Shown: positions 54,190 through 63,767 of the stretch, in pieces | How positions within the stretch are numbered: position 1 is the stretch's first letter | How the letters are laid out: every line of letters begins with the position of its first letter | NCBI RefSeq assembly: GCF_051020985.1 | Contig: NW_027475167.1 | Location: forward strand, 62,001 to 126,000 | Reading direction: 5' to 3' | DNA from: Nomia melanderi | Lineage: Eukaryota; Arthropoda; Insecta; Hymenoptera; Halictidae | Length of the DNA stretch: 64,000 bases | Position numbers and translations under genes: made by a program | The notes under the pieces: generated by a model | Told to the model about the DNA's origin: nothing | Seen by the model: only the letters and a program-made list of their open reading frames with translations | Database searches by the model: none

Positions 54190-54620
54190 CAAAGTGAATT
54201 GTCTGCAGGAAGCCTTGGCGCATGAATCTGAGCAGCGGGATCGACCTCGCACCACCAGGGGCCGAGAAAAAAATCGATACATGGGGCCGGACTGTCAGGG
54301 TCAAGGAAACATCCAATTTATATCTGGTGATATCTTGGGTGCTATTAGAGATAGCGAAATAAATCAAAGTGCATTGTCTGCAGGACGCCCTGGCGCATGA
54401 ATCTGTGCAGCGGGAACGACCTCGGACCACCAGGGGCCGAGAAAACCACCGTCTCATGGGGCCGGACTGTCAGGGTCAGGGAAGAATCCAATATATATCT
54501 GGTGATATCTCGGGTGCTATTAGAGATAGCGCAATAAATCAAAGTGAATTATCTGCAGAGGGACCTGGCGCATGAATGTGTGCAGCGGGAACGACCCCGG
54601 ACCACCAGGCGCCCCGAAAA

Positions 54621-54667
54621 TTACAGATATTCGGAATCCGTGACCCAAGGTCATGTAAAAATCCAGC
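54621..54667. repeat. Type C mosaic segment
   Basis: Upstream GGCGCCCCG and a private CCGTGACCC. Confidence 0.9.
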
Positions 54668-54795
54668 ATATATCTGGTGATATCTCGGGTGCTATTACAG
54701 ATAGCGCAATAAACCATAGTGCATTGTCTGCAGGAGGCCCTGGCGCATGAATCTGTGCAGCTGGAACGACCTCGGACCACCAGCCGCCGAGAAAA

Positions 54796-54842
54796 TTACA
54801 GATATTTGGAATCCGTCACCCCAGGTCATGTAAAAATCCAGC
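54796..54842. repeat. Type C mosaic segment
   Basis: Upstream CAGCCGCCGAG, CACCCCAGG variant, GATATCACGG box. Confidence 0.9.
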
Positions 54843-55320
54843 ATATATCTGGTGATATCACGGGTGCTATTACAGATAGCGCAATAAATCAAAGTGCATT
54901 GTCTGTAGGAGGCCCTGGCTCATGAATCTGTACAGCGGGAACGACCTCGGACCACCAGGGGCCGAGAAAACCACCGTCTCATGGGGTCGCAAACTCAGGG
55001 TCAGGGAAAAATCCAATATATATCTGGTGATATCGCGGGTGCTATTACAGACAGCGCAATAAATCAAAGTGCATTGTCTGTAGGAGGCCCTGGCGCACGA
55101 ATCTGTGCAGCGGGAACGACCTCGTACCACCAGGGGCCGAGAAAACTACCGTCCCATGGGGCCGACCACTCAGGGTCAGGGAAAAATCCAATATATATCT
55201 GGTGATATCTCGGGCGCTATTAGAGACAGCGCAATAAGTCAAAGTGCATTGTCTGTAGGAGGCACTCGCGAATGAATCTGTGCAGCAGGAACGACCTCGG
55301 ACCACCAGGAGCCGAGAAAA

Positions 55321-55367
55321 TTACAGATATTTGGAATTCGACACCCAAGGTCATGTAAAAATCCAGC
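55321..55367. repeat. Type C mosaic segment
   Basis: GGAATTCGACACCC variant creates an EcoRI site. Confidence 0.9.
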
Positions 55368-55670
55368 ATATATCTGGCGATATCTCGGGTGCTATTACAG
55401 ATAGCGCAATAATTCAAAGGGCATTGTCTGTAGGAGGCCCTGGCGCATGAATCTCTGCAGCGGGATCGACCGCGGAACACGAGGGTCCGAGAAAACCATC
55501 GACACGTGGTGCCGAACTGTCAGGGTCAGGGAAAAATCCAATATATATCTGGTGATATCTCGGGTTCTATTACAGATAGCGTAATAAACCAAAGTGCAAT
55601 GTCTGTAGGAGGCACTGGCGAATGAATCTGTGCAGCAGGAACGACCCCGGACCACCAGGCGCCCAGAAAA

Positions 55671-55717
55671 TTACAGATATTCGGAATCTGTCACCCAAGG
55701 TCATGTAAAAATCCAGC
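55671..55717. repeat. Type C mosaic segment
   Basis: Upstream GGCGCCCAG; GGAATCTGTCACC variant. Adjacent to the next C unit. Confidence 0.9.
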
Positions 55718-55845
55718 ATATATCTGGTGATATCTCGGGTGCTATTACAGATAGCGCAATACATCAAGGTGCATTGTCCGTAGGAGGCACTGGCGAATGA
55801 ATCTGTGCAGCCGGAACTACTTCGGACAACCAGGGGCCGAGAAAA

Positions 55846-55892
55846 TTATAGATATTCGGAATCCGTCACCCAAGGTCATGTAAAAATCCAGC
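55846..55892. repeat. Type C mosaic segment
   Basis: ATTATAG subtype, as at 49197 and 52521. Confidence 0.9.
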
Positions 55893-56020
55893 ATATATCT
55901 GGTGATATCTCGGGTGCTATTAGAGATAGCGCAATAAACCAAAGTGCATTGTCTGCAGGAGGCCCTGGCGCATGAATCTGTGCACCGGGAACGACCTTGG
56001 ACCACCAGCCGCCGAGAAAA

Positions 56021-56067
56021 TTACAGATATTTGAAATCCGTCACCCCAGGTCATGTAAAAATCCAGC
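56021..56067. repeat. Type C mosaic segment
   Basis: Third of three consecutive C units; CAGCCGCCGAG lineage, as at 54796, with TTGAAATCCG. Confidence 0.9.
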
Positions 56068-56399
56068 ATATTTCTGGTGATATCACGGGTGCTATTACAG
56101 ATAGCGCAATAAATCAAAGTGCATTGTCTGTAGGAGGCCCTGGCGCATGAATCTGTGCAGCGGGAACGACCTCGGACCACCAGGGGCCGAGAAAAGCACC
56201 GCCTCATGGGGTCGGACACTCAGGGTCTGGAAAAAATCCAATATATATCTGGTGATATCTCGTGTGCTATTAGAGATAGCGCAATAAATCAAAGTGCATT
56301 GTCTGTAGGAGGCCCTGGCGCATGAATCTGTGCAGCGGGAACGACCTCGGACCACCAGGGGCCGAGAAAATCACGGTCTCATGGGGCCGGACTGTCATG

Positions 56400-57390
56400 G
56401 TCAGGGAAAAATCCAATATAAATTTGGTGATATCTCGGGTGCTATTAGAGATAGCGCAATAAATCAAAGTGCATGGTCTGCAGGAGGCCCTGGCGCATGA
56501 ATCTGTGCAGCGGGAACGACCTCGGACCACCAGGGGCCGAGAAAATTACAGATATTTGGAATCCGTCACCCAAGGTCATGTAAAAATCCAGCATATATCT
56601 GGTGATATCTCGGGTGCTATTAGAGATAGCGCAATAAATCAAATTGAATTATCTGCAGGGGGCCCTGGCGCATGAATCTGTGCAGCGGGATCGACCTCGG
56701 ACCCCGAGGGACCGAGAAAACCATCGACACATGGGGGCGGACTGTCCGGGTCAAGGAAAAATCCAATATATATCAGGTGATATCTCGGGTGCTATTACAG
56801 ATAGCACAATAAATCAAAGTGCATTCTCTGTAGGAGGCCCTGGCGCATGAATCTGTGCAGCGGGAAAGAGCTCGGACCGGCAGTCGCCGAGAAAACCACC
56901 GTCTCATGGGGTCGAACACTCAGGGTCAGGGAAAAATCCAATATACATCTGGTGATATCTCGGGTGCTATTAGAGATAGCGCAATAAATCAAAGTGAATT
57001 GTCTGTAGGAGGCCCAGGCGCATGAATCTGTGCAGCGGGATCGACCTCGGACCACCAGGGGCCGAGAAAATCACCGTCTCATGGGGCTGGATTGTCAGGG
57101 TCAGGGAAAAATCCAATTTATATCTGGTGATATCTCGGGTGCTATTAGAGATAGCGCAATAAATCAAATTGAATTATCTGCAGGGGGCCCTGGCGCATGA
57201 ATCTGTGCAGCGGGATCGACCTCGGACCCCGAGGGACCGAGAAAACCATCGACACATGGGGGCGGACTGTCAGGGTCAAGGAAAAATCCAATATATATCT
57301 GGTGATATCTCGGGTACTATTAGAGATAGCGAAATAAATCAAAGTGCGTTGTCTGCAGGAGGCCCTGGCGCATGAATCTGTGCAGCGGGA
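56400..57390. repeat. Segment partly duplicated at 58.35-59.11 kb
   Basis: Displacement is 1,925 bp for 56.4-56.9 kb and 1,750 bp for 57.1-57.36 kb, so one monomer was lost or gained between the copies. Shared variants are CTCGGACCCCGAGG, GAGCTCGGACCGGCAGTCGC and AATATATATCAGG. Confidence 0.84.
56546..56592. repeat. Type C mosaic segment
   Basis: Upstream is the ordinary CAGCGGGAACGACCTCGG, so the C segment here sits on a type A flank. Confidence 0.9.
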
Positions 57391-57850
57391 TCGACCTCGG
57401 ACCACCGGGGGCCGAGAAAACCACCGTCTCATGGGGTCGGAAGCTCAGGGTCTGGGAAAAATCCAATATATATCTGGTGATATCTCGGGTGCTATTACCG
57501 ATAGCGAAATAAATCAAAGTGCATTGTCTGTAGGAGGCCCTGGCGCATGAATCCGTGCAGCGGGAACGACCTCGGGCCACCAGGGGCCGAGAAAACTACC
57601 GTCTCATGGGGCCGGACACTCAGGGTCAGGGAAAAATCCAATATATATCTGGTGATATCTCGGGTGCTATTAGAGATAGCGCAATAAATCAAAGTGAATT
57701 ATCTGCAGGGGGCCCTGGCGCATGAATCTGTGCAGCGGGATCGACCTCGGACCCCGAGGTACCGAGAAAACCATCGACACATGGGGGCGGACTGTCAGGG
57801 TCAAGGAAAAATCCAATATATATCTGGTGATATCTTGGGTGCTATTAGAG
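56644..57850. repeat. Trimer periodicity (525 bp)
   Basis: The unit with CTCGGACCCCGAGG and CATGGGGGCGG recurs at about 56644, 57169 and 57694, three monomers apart each time. Two further copies at about 58569 and 58919 are two monomers apart. Confidence 0.82.
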
Positions 57851-57869
57851 ATAGCGAAATAAATCAAAG

Positions 57870-58200
57870 TGCATTGTCTGTAGGAGGCACTGGCGAACGA
57901 ATCTGTGCAGCGGGAACTACCTCGGACCACCAGGGGCCGAGAAAATTACAGATATTCGGAGTCCGTCACCCATGGTCATGTAAAAATCCAGCATATATCT
58001 GGTGATATCTCGGGTGCTATTAGAGAAAGCGCAACAAATCAAGGTGCATTGTCTGCAGGAGGCCCTAGCGCATGAATGTGTGCAGCGGGAACGACCTCGG
58101 ACCACCAGGGGCCGAGAAAATCACCGTCTCATGAGGCCGGACTGTCAGGGTGAGGGAAAAATCCAATATATATCTGGTGATATCTCGGGTGCTATTAGAG
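57870..58200. repeat. Two-monomer segment duplicated at 59.45-59.78 kb
   Basis: Displacement is 1,575 bp (nine monomers). Both copies have GGCGAACGAATCTG, a type C unit with CGGAGTCCGTCACCCATGG, and then a CATGAGGCCGG unit with GGGTGAGGG. Confidence 0.86.
57946..57992. repeat. Type C mosaic segment
   Basis: CGGAGTCCGTCACCCATGG variant. Confidence 0.9.
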
Positions 58201-58470
58201 ATAGCGCAATAAATCAAAGTGCATTGTCTGCAGGAGGCACTGGCGCATGAATCTGTGCAGCGGGAAAGAGCTCGGACCGGCAGTCGCCGAGAAAACCACC
58301 GTCTCATGGGGCCGTACTGTCAGGGTCAGGGAAAAATACAATATATATCTGGTGATATCTCAGGTGCTATTAGAGATAGCGCAATAAATCAAAGTGAATT
58401 GTCTGCAGGAGGCCCTGGCGCATGAATCTGTGCAGCGGGAACGACCTCGGACCACCAGGGGCCGAGAAAA

Positions 58471-58517
58471 TTACAGATATTTGGAATCCGTCACCCAAGG
58501 TCATGTAAAAATCCAGC
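58471..58517. repeat. Type C mosaic segment
   Basis: Copy of the 56546 unit (1,925 bp), on a type A flank. Confidence 0.9.
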
Positions 58518-59520
58518 ATATATCTGGTGATATCTCGGGTGCTATTAGAGATAGCGCAATAAATCAAATTGAATTATCTGCAGGGGGCCCTGGCGCATGA
58601 ATCTGTGCAGCGGGATCGACCTCGGACCCCGAGGGACCGAGAAAACCATCGACACATGGGGGCGGACTGTCAGGGTCAAGGAAAAATCCAATATATATCA
58701 GGTGATATCTCGGGTGCTATTACAGATAGCACAATAAATCAAAGTGCATTCTCTGTAGGAGGCCCTGGCGCATGAATCTGTGCAGCGGGAAAGAGCTCGG
58801 ACCGGCAGTCGCCGAGAAAACCACCGTCTCATGGGGTCGGACCCTCAGGGTCAGGGAAAAATCCAATTTATATCTGGTGATATCTCGGGTGCTATTAGAG
58901 ATAGCGCAATAAATCAAATTGAATTTTCTGCAGGGGGCCCTGGCGCATGAATCTGTGCAGCGGGATCGACCTCGGACCCCGAGGGACCGAGAAAGCCATC
59001 GACACATGGGGGCGGACTGTCAGGGTCAAGGAAAAATCCAATATATATCTGGTGATATCTCGGGTACTATTAGAGATAGCGAAATAAATCAAAGTGCGTT
59101 GTCTGCAGGAGGCCCTGGCGCATGAATCTGTGCAGCGGGAACGACCTCGGCCCACCAGGGGCCGAGAAAACCACCGTCTCATGGGGTCGGACACTCAGGG
59201 TCAGGGAAAAATCCAATATATATCTGGTGATAACTCGGGTGCTATAACAGATAGCGCAATAAATCAAAGTGCATTGTCTGTAGGAGGCCCTGACGCATGA
59301 ATCTGTGCAGCGGGATCGACCTCGGACCACCAGGGGCCGAGAAAATCACCGTCTCATGGGGCCGGACTGTCAAGGTCAGGGAAACATCCAATATATATCT
59401 GGTGATATCTCGAGTGCTATTAGAGATAGCGCAATAAATCAAAGTGCATTGTCTGTAGGAGGCACTGGCGAACGAATCTGTGCAGCGGGAACTACCTCGG
59501 ACCACCAGGGGCCGAGAAAA

Positions 59521-59567
59521 TTACAGATATTCGGAGTCCGTCACCCATGGTCATGTAAAAATCCAGC
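59521..59567. repeat. Type C mosaic segment
   Basis: Copy of the 57946 unit (1,575 bp). Confidence 0.9.
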
Positions 59568-60517
59568 ATATATCTGGTGATATCTCGGGTGCTATTAGAG
59601 ATAGCGCAATAAATCAAGGTGCATTGTCTGCAGGAGGCCCTAGCGCATGAATGTGTGCAGCGGGAACGACCTCGGACCACCAGGGGCCGAGAAAATCACC
59701 GTCTCATGAGGCCGGACTGTCAGGGTGAGGGAAAAATCCAATATATATCTGGTGATATCTCGGGTGCTATTAGAGATAGCGCAATAAATCAAAGTGCATG
59801 GTCTGCAGGAGGCCCTGGCGCATGAATCTGTGCAGCGGGAACGACCTCGGACCACCAGGGGCCGAGAAAACCACCGTCTCATGGGGACGGACACTCAGGG
59901 TCAGGAGAAAATCCAATATATATATGGTGATATCTCGGGTGCTATTACAGATAGCGCAATAAATCAAAGTGCATTGTCTGTAGGAGGCCCTGGCGCATGA
60001 ATCTGTGCAGCGGGATCGACCTCGCACCACGAGGGACCGAGAAAACCATCGACACATGGGGCCGGACTGTCAGGGTCATGGAAAAATGCAATATATATCT
60101 GGTGATATCTCGGGTGCTATTACTGATAGCGCAATAAATCAAAGTGCATTCTCTGTAGGAGGCCCTGACGCATGAATCTGTGCAGCGGGAACGACCTCGG
60201 ACCACCAGGGGCCGAGAAAACTACCGTCTCATGGGGCCGGACACTCAGGGTCAGGGAAAAATCCAATATATATCTGGTGATATCTCGGGTGCTATTACAG
60301 ACAGCGCAATAAATCAAAGTGGATTGCCTGTAGGAGGCCCTGGCGCATGAATCTGTGCAGCGGGATCGACCTCGGACCACCAGAGGCCGAGAAAATCACC
60401 GTCTCACGAGGCCGGACTGTCAGGGTCAGGGAAAAATCCAATATATATCTGGTGGCATCTCGGGTGCTATTAGAGATAGCGCAATAAACCAAAGTGCATT
60501 GTCTGCAGGAGGCCCTG

Positions 60518-60533
60518 GCGCATGAATCTGTGC
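60518..60533 (+). other. Small potential hairpin GCGCA-TGAATC-TGTGC
   Basis: At m25-m40, GCGCA can pair with TGTGC across a six-base loop if one G-U pair is allowed, as in RNA. Several monomers (for example near 35848, 38823, 39878, 43021 and 45829) carry GCACA instead, which makes the stem fully complementary. The change is also a CpG transition, so it need not reflect selection on pairing. Confidence 0.45.
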
Positions 60534-60545
60534 AGCGGGAACGAC

Positions 60546-60566
60546 CTCGGACCACCAGGGGCCGAG
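60546..60566. other. Dyad CTCGG-N11-CCGAG, example in the reference monomer
   Basis: Five-base perfect inverted repeat arms (m53-m57 and m69-m73) flank an 11-base loop. Two further C:G pairs can form inside after one A-G mismatch. The same dyad is present in most monomers, including type C, and survives in the ACCACGAGGGACCGAG variant. It could be a protein-binding dyad or a small hairpin in a transcript. No function is shown by sequence alone. Confidence 0.7.
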
Positions 60567-60606
60567 AAAACCACCGTCTCATGGGGTCGGACACTCAGGG
60601 TCAGGG

Positions 60607-60635
60607 AAAAATCCAATATATATCTGGTGATATCT
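60607..60635. other. Conserved AT-rich box with ATATCT direct repeat 10 bp apart
   Basis: m114-m142 starts with an A5 tract, runs through CCAATATATAT and ends in GGTGATATCT. ATATCT occurs at m127-m132 and again at m137-m142, exactly 10 bp apart, which is about one helical turn. The second copy includes the EcoRV site GATATC. The block from the A-tract to GGTGCTAT changes less between monomers than the adjacent m78-m112 segment and is retained in type C units. It is the best candidate in the monomer for a protein-binding or nucleosome-positioning element, by inference. Confidence 0.7.
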
Positions 60636-61795
60636 CGGGTGCTATTACAGACAGCGCAATAAATCGAAGTGCATTGTCTGTAGGAGGCCCTGGCGCATGA
60701 ATCTGTGCAGCGGGATCGACCTCGGACCACCAGGGGTCGAGAAAATCACCGTCTCATGGGGCCGGACTGTCAGGGTCAGGGAAAAATCCAATATATATCT
60801 GGTGATATCTCCGGTGCTATTAGAGATAGCGCAAAAAATCAAAGTGAATTACCTGCAGGGGGCCCTGGCGCATGAATCTGTGCAGCGGGAACGATCTCGG
60901 ACCACCAGGGGCCGAGAAAACTACCGTCTCATGGGGCCGGACCCTCAGGGTCAGGGAAATAGGCAATATATATCTGGTGATATCTCGGGTGCTATTACAG
61001 ATAGCGCAATAAATCAAAGTGCATTGTCTGTAGGAGGCCCTGGCGCATGAATCTGTGCAGCGGGATCGACCTCCGACCACCAGGGGCCGAGAAAACCGCC
61101 GTCTCATGGGGCCGGACACTCACGGTCAGGGGTAAATCCAATATATATATGGTGATATCTCGGGTGCTATTACAGATAGCGCAATAAATCAAAGTGCATT
61201 GTCTGCAGGAGGACCTGGCGCATGAATCTGTGCAGCGGGATCGACCTCGGACCACCAGGGGCCGAGAAAATCACCGTCTCATGAGGCCGGACTGTCAGGA
61301 TCAGGGAAAAATCCAATATATATCTGGTGATATCACGGGTGCTATTAGAGATAGCGCAATAAACCAAAGTGCATTGTCTGTAGGAGGCCCTGGCGCATGA
61401 ATCTGTGCAGCGTGAACGAGCTCGTACCAGCAGTCGCCGAGAAAACCACCGACTCATGGGGTCGGACACTCAGGGTCAGGGAAAAATCCAGTATATATCT
61501 GGTGATATCTCGGGTGCTATTAGAGATAGCGCAATAAACCAAAGTGCATTGTCTGTAGGAGGCCCTGGCGCATGAATCTGTGCAGCGGGAACGAGCTCGG
61601 ACCAGCAGTCGCCGAGAAAACCACCGTCTGATGGGGTCGGACACTCAGGGTCAGGGAAAAATCCAGTATATATCTGGTGATATCTCGGGTGCTATTAGAG
61701 ATAGCGCAATAATGCAAAGTGCATTGTCTGTAGGAAGCACTGGCGAATGAATCTGTGCAGCAGGAACTACCTGGGACCACCTGGGGCCGAGAAAA

Positions 61796-61842
61796 TTACA
61801 GATATTCGGAATCCGTCACCCAAGGTCATGTAAAAATCCAGC
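61796..61842. repeat. Type C mosaic segment
   Basis: Upstream CCTGGGACCACCTGGGG, which breaks the usual CTCGG/CCGAG dyad in this unit. Confidence 0.9.
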
Positions 61843-63720
61843 ATATATCTGGTGATATCTCGGGTGCTATTAGAGATAGCGCAATAAATCAAAGTGAATT
61901 ATCTGCAGGGGGCCCTGGCGCATGAATCTGTGCAGCGGGTACGACCTCGGACCACCAGGGGCCGAGAAAATCACCGTCTCATGGGGTCGGACTGTCAGGG
62001 TCAGGGAAAAATAGAATATATATCTGGTGATATCTCGGGTAGTATTAGAGATAGCGCAATAAATCAAAGTGCATTGTCTGCGTGAGGCCCTAGCGCATGA
62101 ATCTGTGCTGCGGGAACGACCTCGGACCACCAGGGGCCTAGAAAATCACCGCCTCATGGGGCGGGACTGTCAGGGTCAGGGAAAAATCCAATATATATCT
62201 GGTGATATCTCGGGTGCTATTAGAGATAGCGCAATAAATCAAAGTGAATTATCTGCACGGGGCCCTGGCGCATGAATCTGTGCAGCTGGATCGACCTCGG
62301 ACCACGAGGGACCGAGAAAACCATCGACACATTGGGCCGGACTGTCAGGGTCAGGGAAAAATCCAATATATTTCTGGTGATATCTCGGGTGCTATTACAG
62401 ATAGCGCAATAAATCAAAGTGCATTGTCTGTAGGAGGCCCTGGCGCATGAATCTGTGCAGCTGGAACGGCCTCGGACCACCAGGGGCCGAGAAAACTACC
62501 GTCTCAAGGGGCCGGACACTAAGGGTCAGGGAAAAATCCAATATATATCTGATGATATCTCGGGTGCTCTTAGAGATAGCGCAATAAATCAAAGTGCATG
62601 GTCTGTAGGAGGCCCTGGCGCATGAATCTGTGCAGCGGGATCGACGTCGGACAACGAGGGGCCGAGATAATCACCGTCTCATGGGGCCGGACACTCAGGG
62701 TCATGGAAAAATCCAATATATATCTGGTGATATCTCGGGTGCTATTAGAGATAGCGCAATAAATCAAAGTGAATTATCTGCACTGGGCACTGGCGCATGA
62801 ATCTGTGCAGCGGGAACGACCTCGGACCACCAGGGGCCGAGAAAACCACCGTCTCGTGGGGCCGGACACTCAGGGTCAGGAGAAAATCCAATATATATAT
62901 GGTGATATCTCGGGTGCTATTAGAGATAGCGCAATAAATAAAAGTGCCTTGTCTGCAGGAGGCCCTGGCGCATGAATCTCTGCAGCGGGAACGACCTTGG
63001 ACCACCAGGGGCCGAGAAAACTACCGTCCCATGGGGTCGGACACTCAGGGTTCGGGAAAAATCCAATATATATCTGGTGATATCTCGGGTGCTATTACAG
63101 ATAGCGCAATAAATCAAAGTGCATTGCCTGTAGGAGGCCCTGGCTCATGAATCTGTGCAGCGGGTTCGACCTCGGACCGCCAGGGGCCGAGAAAACTACC
63201 GTCTCATGGGGCCGGACACTCAGGGTCAGGGAAAAATCCAATATATATCTGGTGATATCTCGGGTGCTATTAGAGATAGCGCAATAAATCAAAGTGCATT
63301 GTCTGCAGGAGGACCTGGCTCATGAATCTGTGCAGCGGGAACGACCTCGGATCACCAGGGTCCGAGGAAACCATCGACACATGGGGCCGGACACTCAGGG
63401 TCAGGGAAAAATCCAATATATATCTGGTAATATCTCGGGTGCTATTAGAGATAGCGCAATAAATCAAAGTGAATTATCTGCAGGGGGCCCTGGCACATGA
63501 ATCTGTGCAGCGGGAACGACCTCGGACCACCAGGGGCCGAGAAAACCACCGTCTCATGGGGCCGGACTGTCAGGGTCAAGGAAAAATCCAATATATATCT
63601 GGTGATATCTCGGGTGCTATTACAGATAGCGCAATAAATCAAAGTGCATTGTCTGTAGGAGGCACTGGCGAATGAATCTGTGCAGCAGGAACTACCTCGG
63701 ACCACCAAGAGCCGAGAAAA

Positions 63721-63767
63721 TTACAGATATTCGGAATCCGTCACCCAAGGTCATGTAAAAATCCAGC
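63721..63767. repeat. Type C mosaic segment
   Basis: Upstream CACCAAGAGCCGAG; common CGGAATCCGTCACCC form. Confidence 0.9.

Larger units (their letters stand above)
54190..56399. repeat. Type C-rich region
   Basis: About 12.6 monomers, of which six have the type C middle (54621, 54796, 55321, 55671, 55846, 56021). Two pairs are adjacent. Sequences upstream of the C segment vary (GGCGCCCC, CAGCCGCC, CAGGAGCC, GGCGCCCAG), so this is not a simple tandem amplification of one unit. Confidence 0.85.
58350..59829. repeat. Copies of 56.4-57.4 and 57.9-58.2 kb
   Basis: Right-hand partners of the two previous segments, in the same order. The displacement falls in whole-monomer steps (1,925, 1,750, 1,575 bp) from left to right. 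Confidence 0.84.
60494..60668 (+). repeat. Representative satellite monomer (reference for m1-m175)
   Basis: This unit is close to the common form and is exactly 175 bp, so I use it for monomer coordinates. m10-m15 is CTGCAG (PstI) here; many other monomers have CTGTAG. m53-m73 is the CTCGG/CCGAG dyad. m78-m112 is the segment that separates monomer types. Type A has CCGTCTCATGG then GGACACTCAGG; type B has TCGACACATGG then GGACTGTCAGG; type C is a much more diverged version. m114-m142 is the AT-rich box ending in the EcoRV site GATATC at m136-m141. G+C is 94 of 175, with CpG at m26, m43, m49, m55, m70, m82, m95, m143 and m162, plus one private to this copy. Because 175 is 58 x 3 + 1, reading frame shifts by one base at each monomer boundary. 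Confidence 0.95.

Noticed and set aside
60611..60625. CCAAT plus TATATAT as a promoter
   Set aside because: It occurs in every monomer, has no downstream gene, and is better described as the AT-rich satellite box. Satellite transcription is possible but not shown.
60494..60668. CENP-B box
   Set aside because: I looked for TTCG-N4-A-N2-CGGG on both strands of the common monomer and of type C. TTCGGAATCCGTC in type C starts correctly but lacks the A and CGGG positions.
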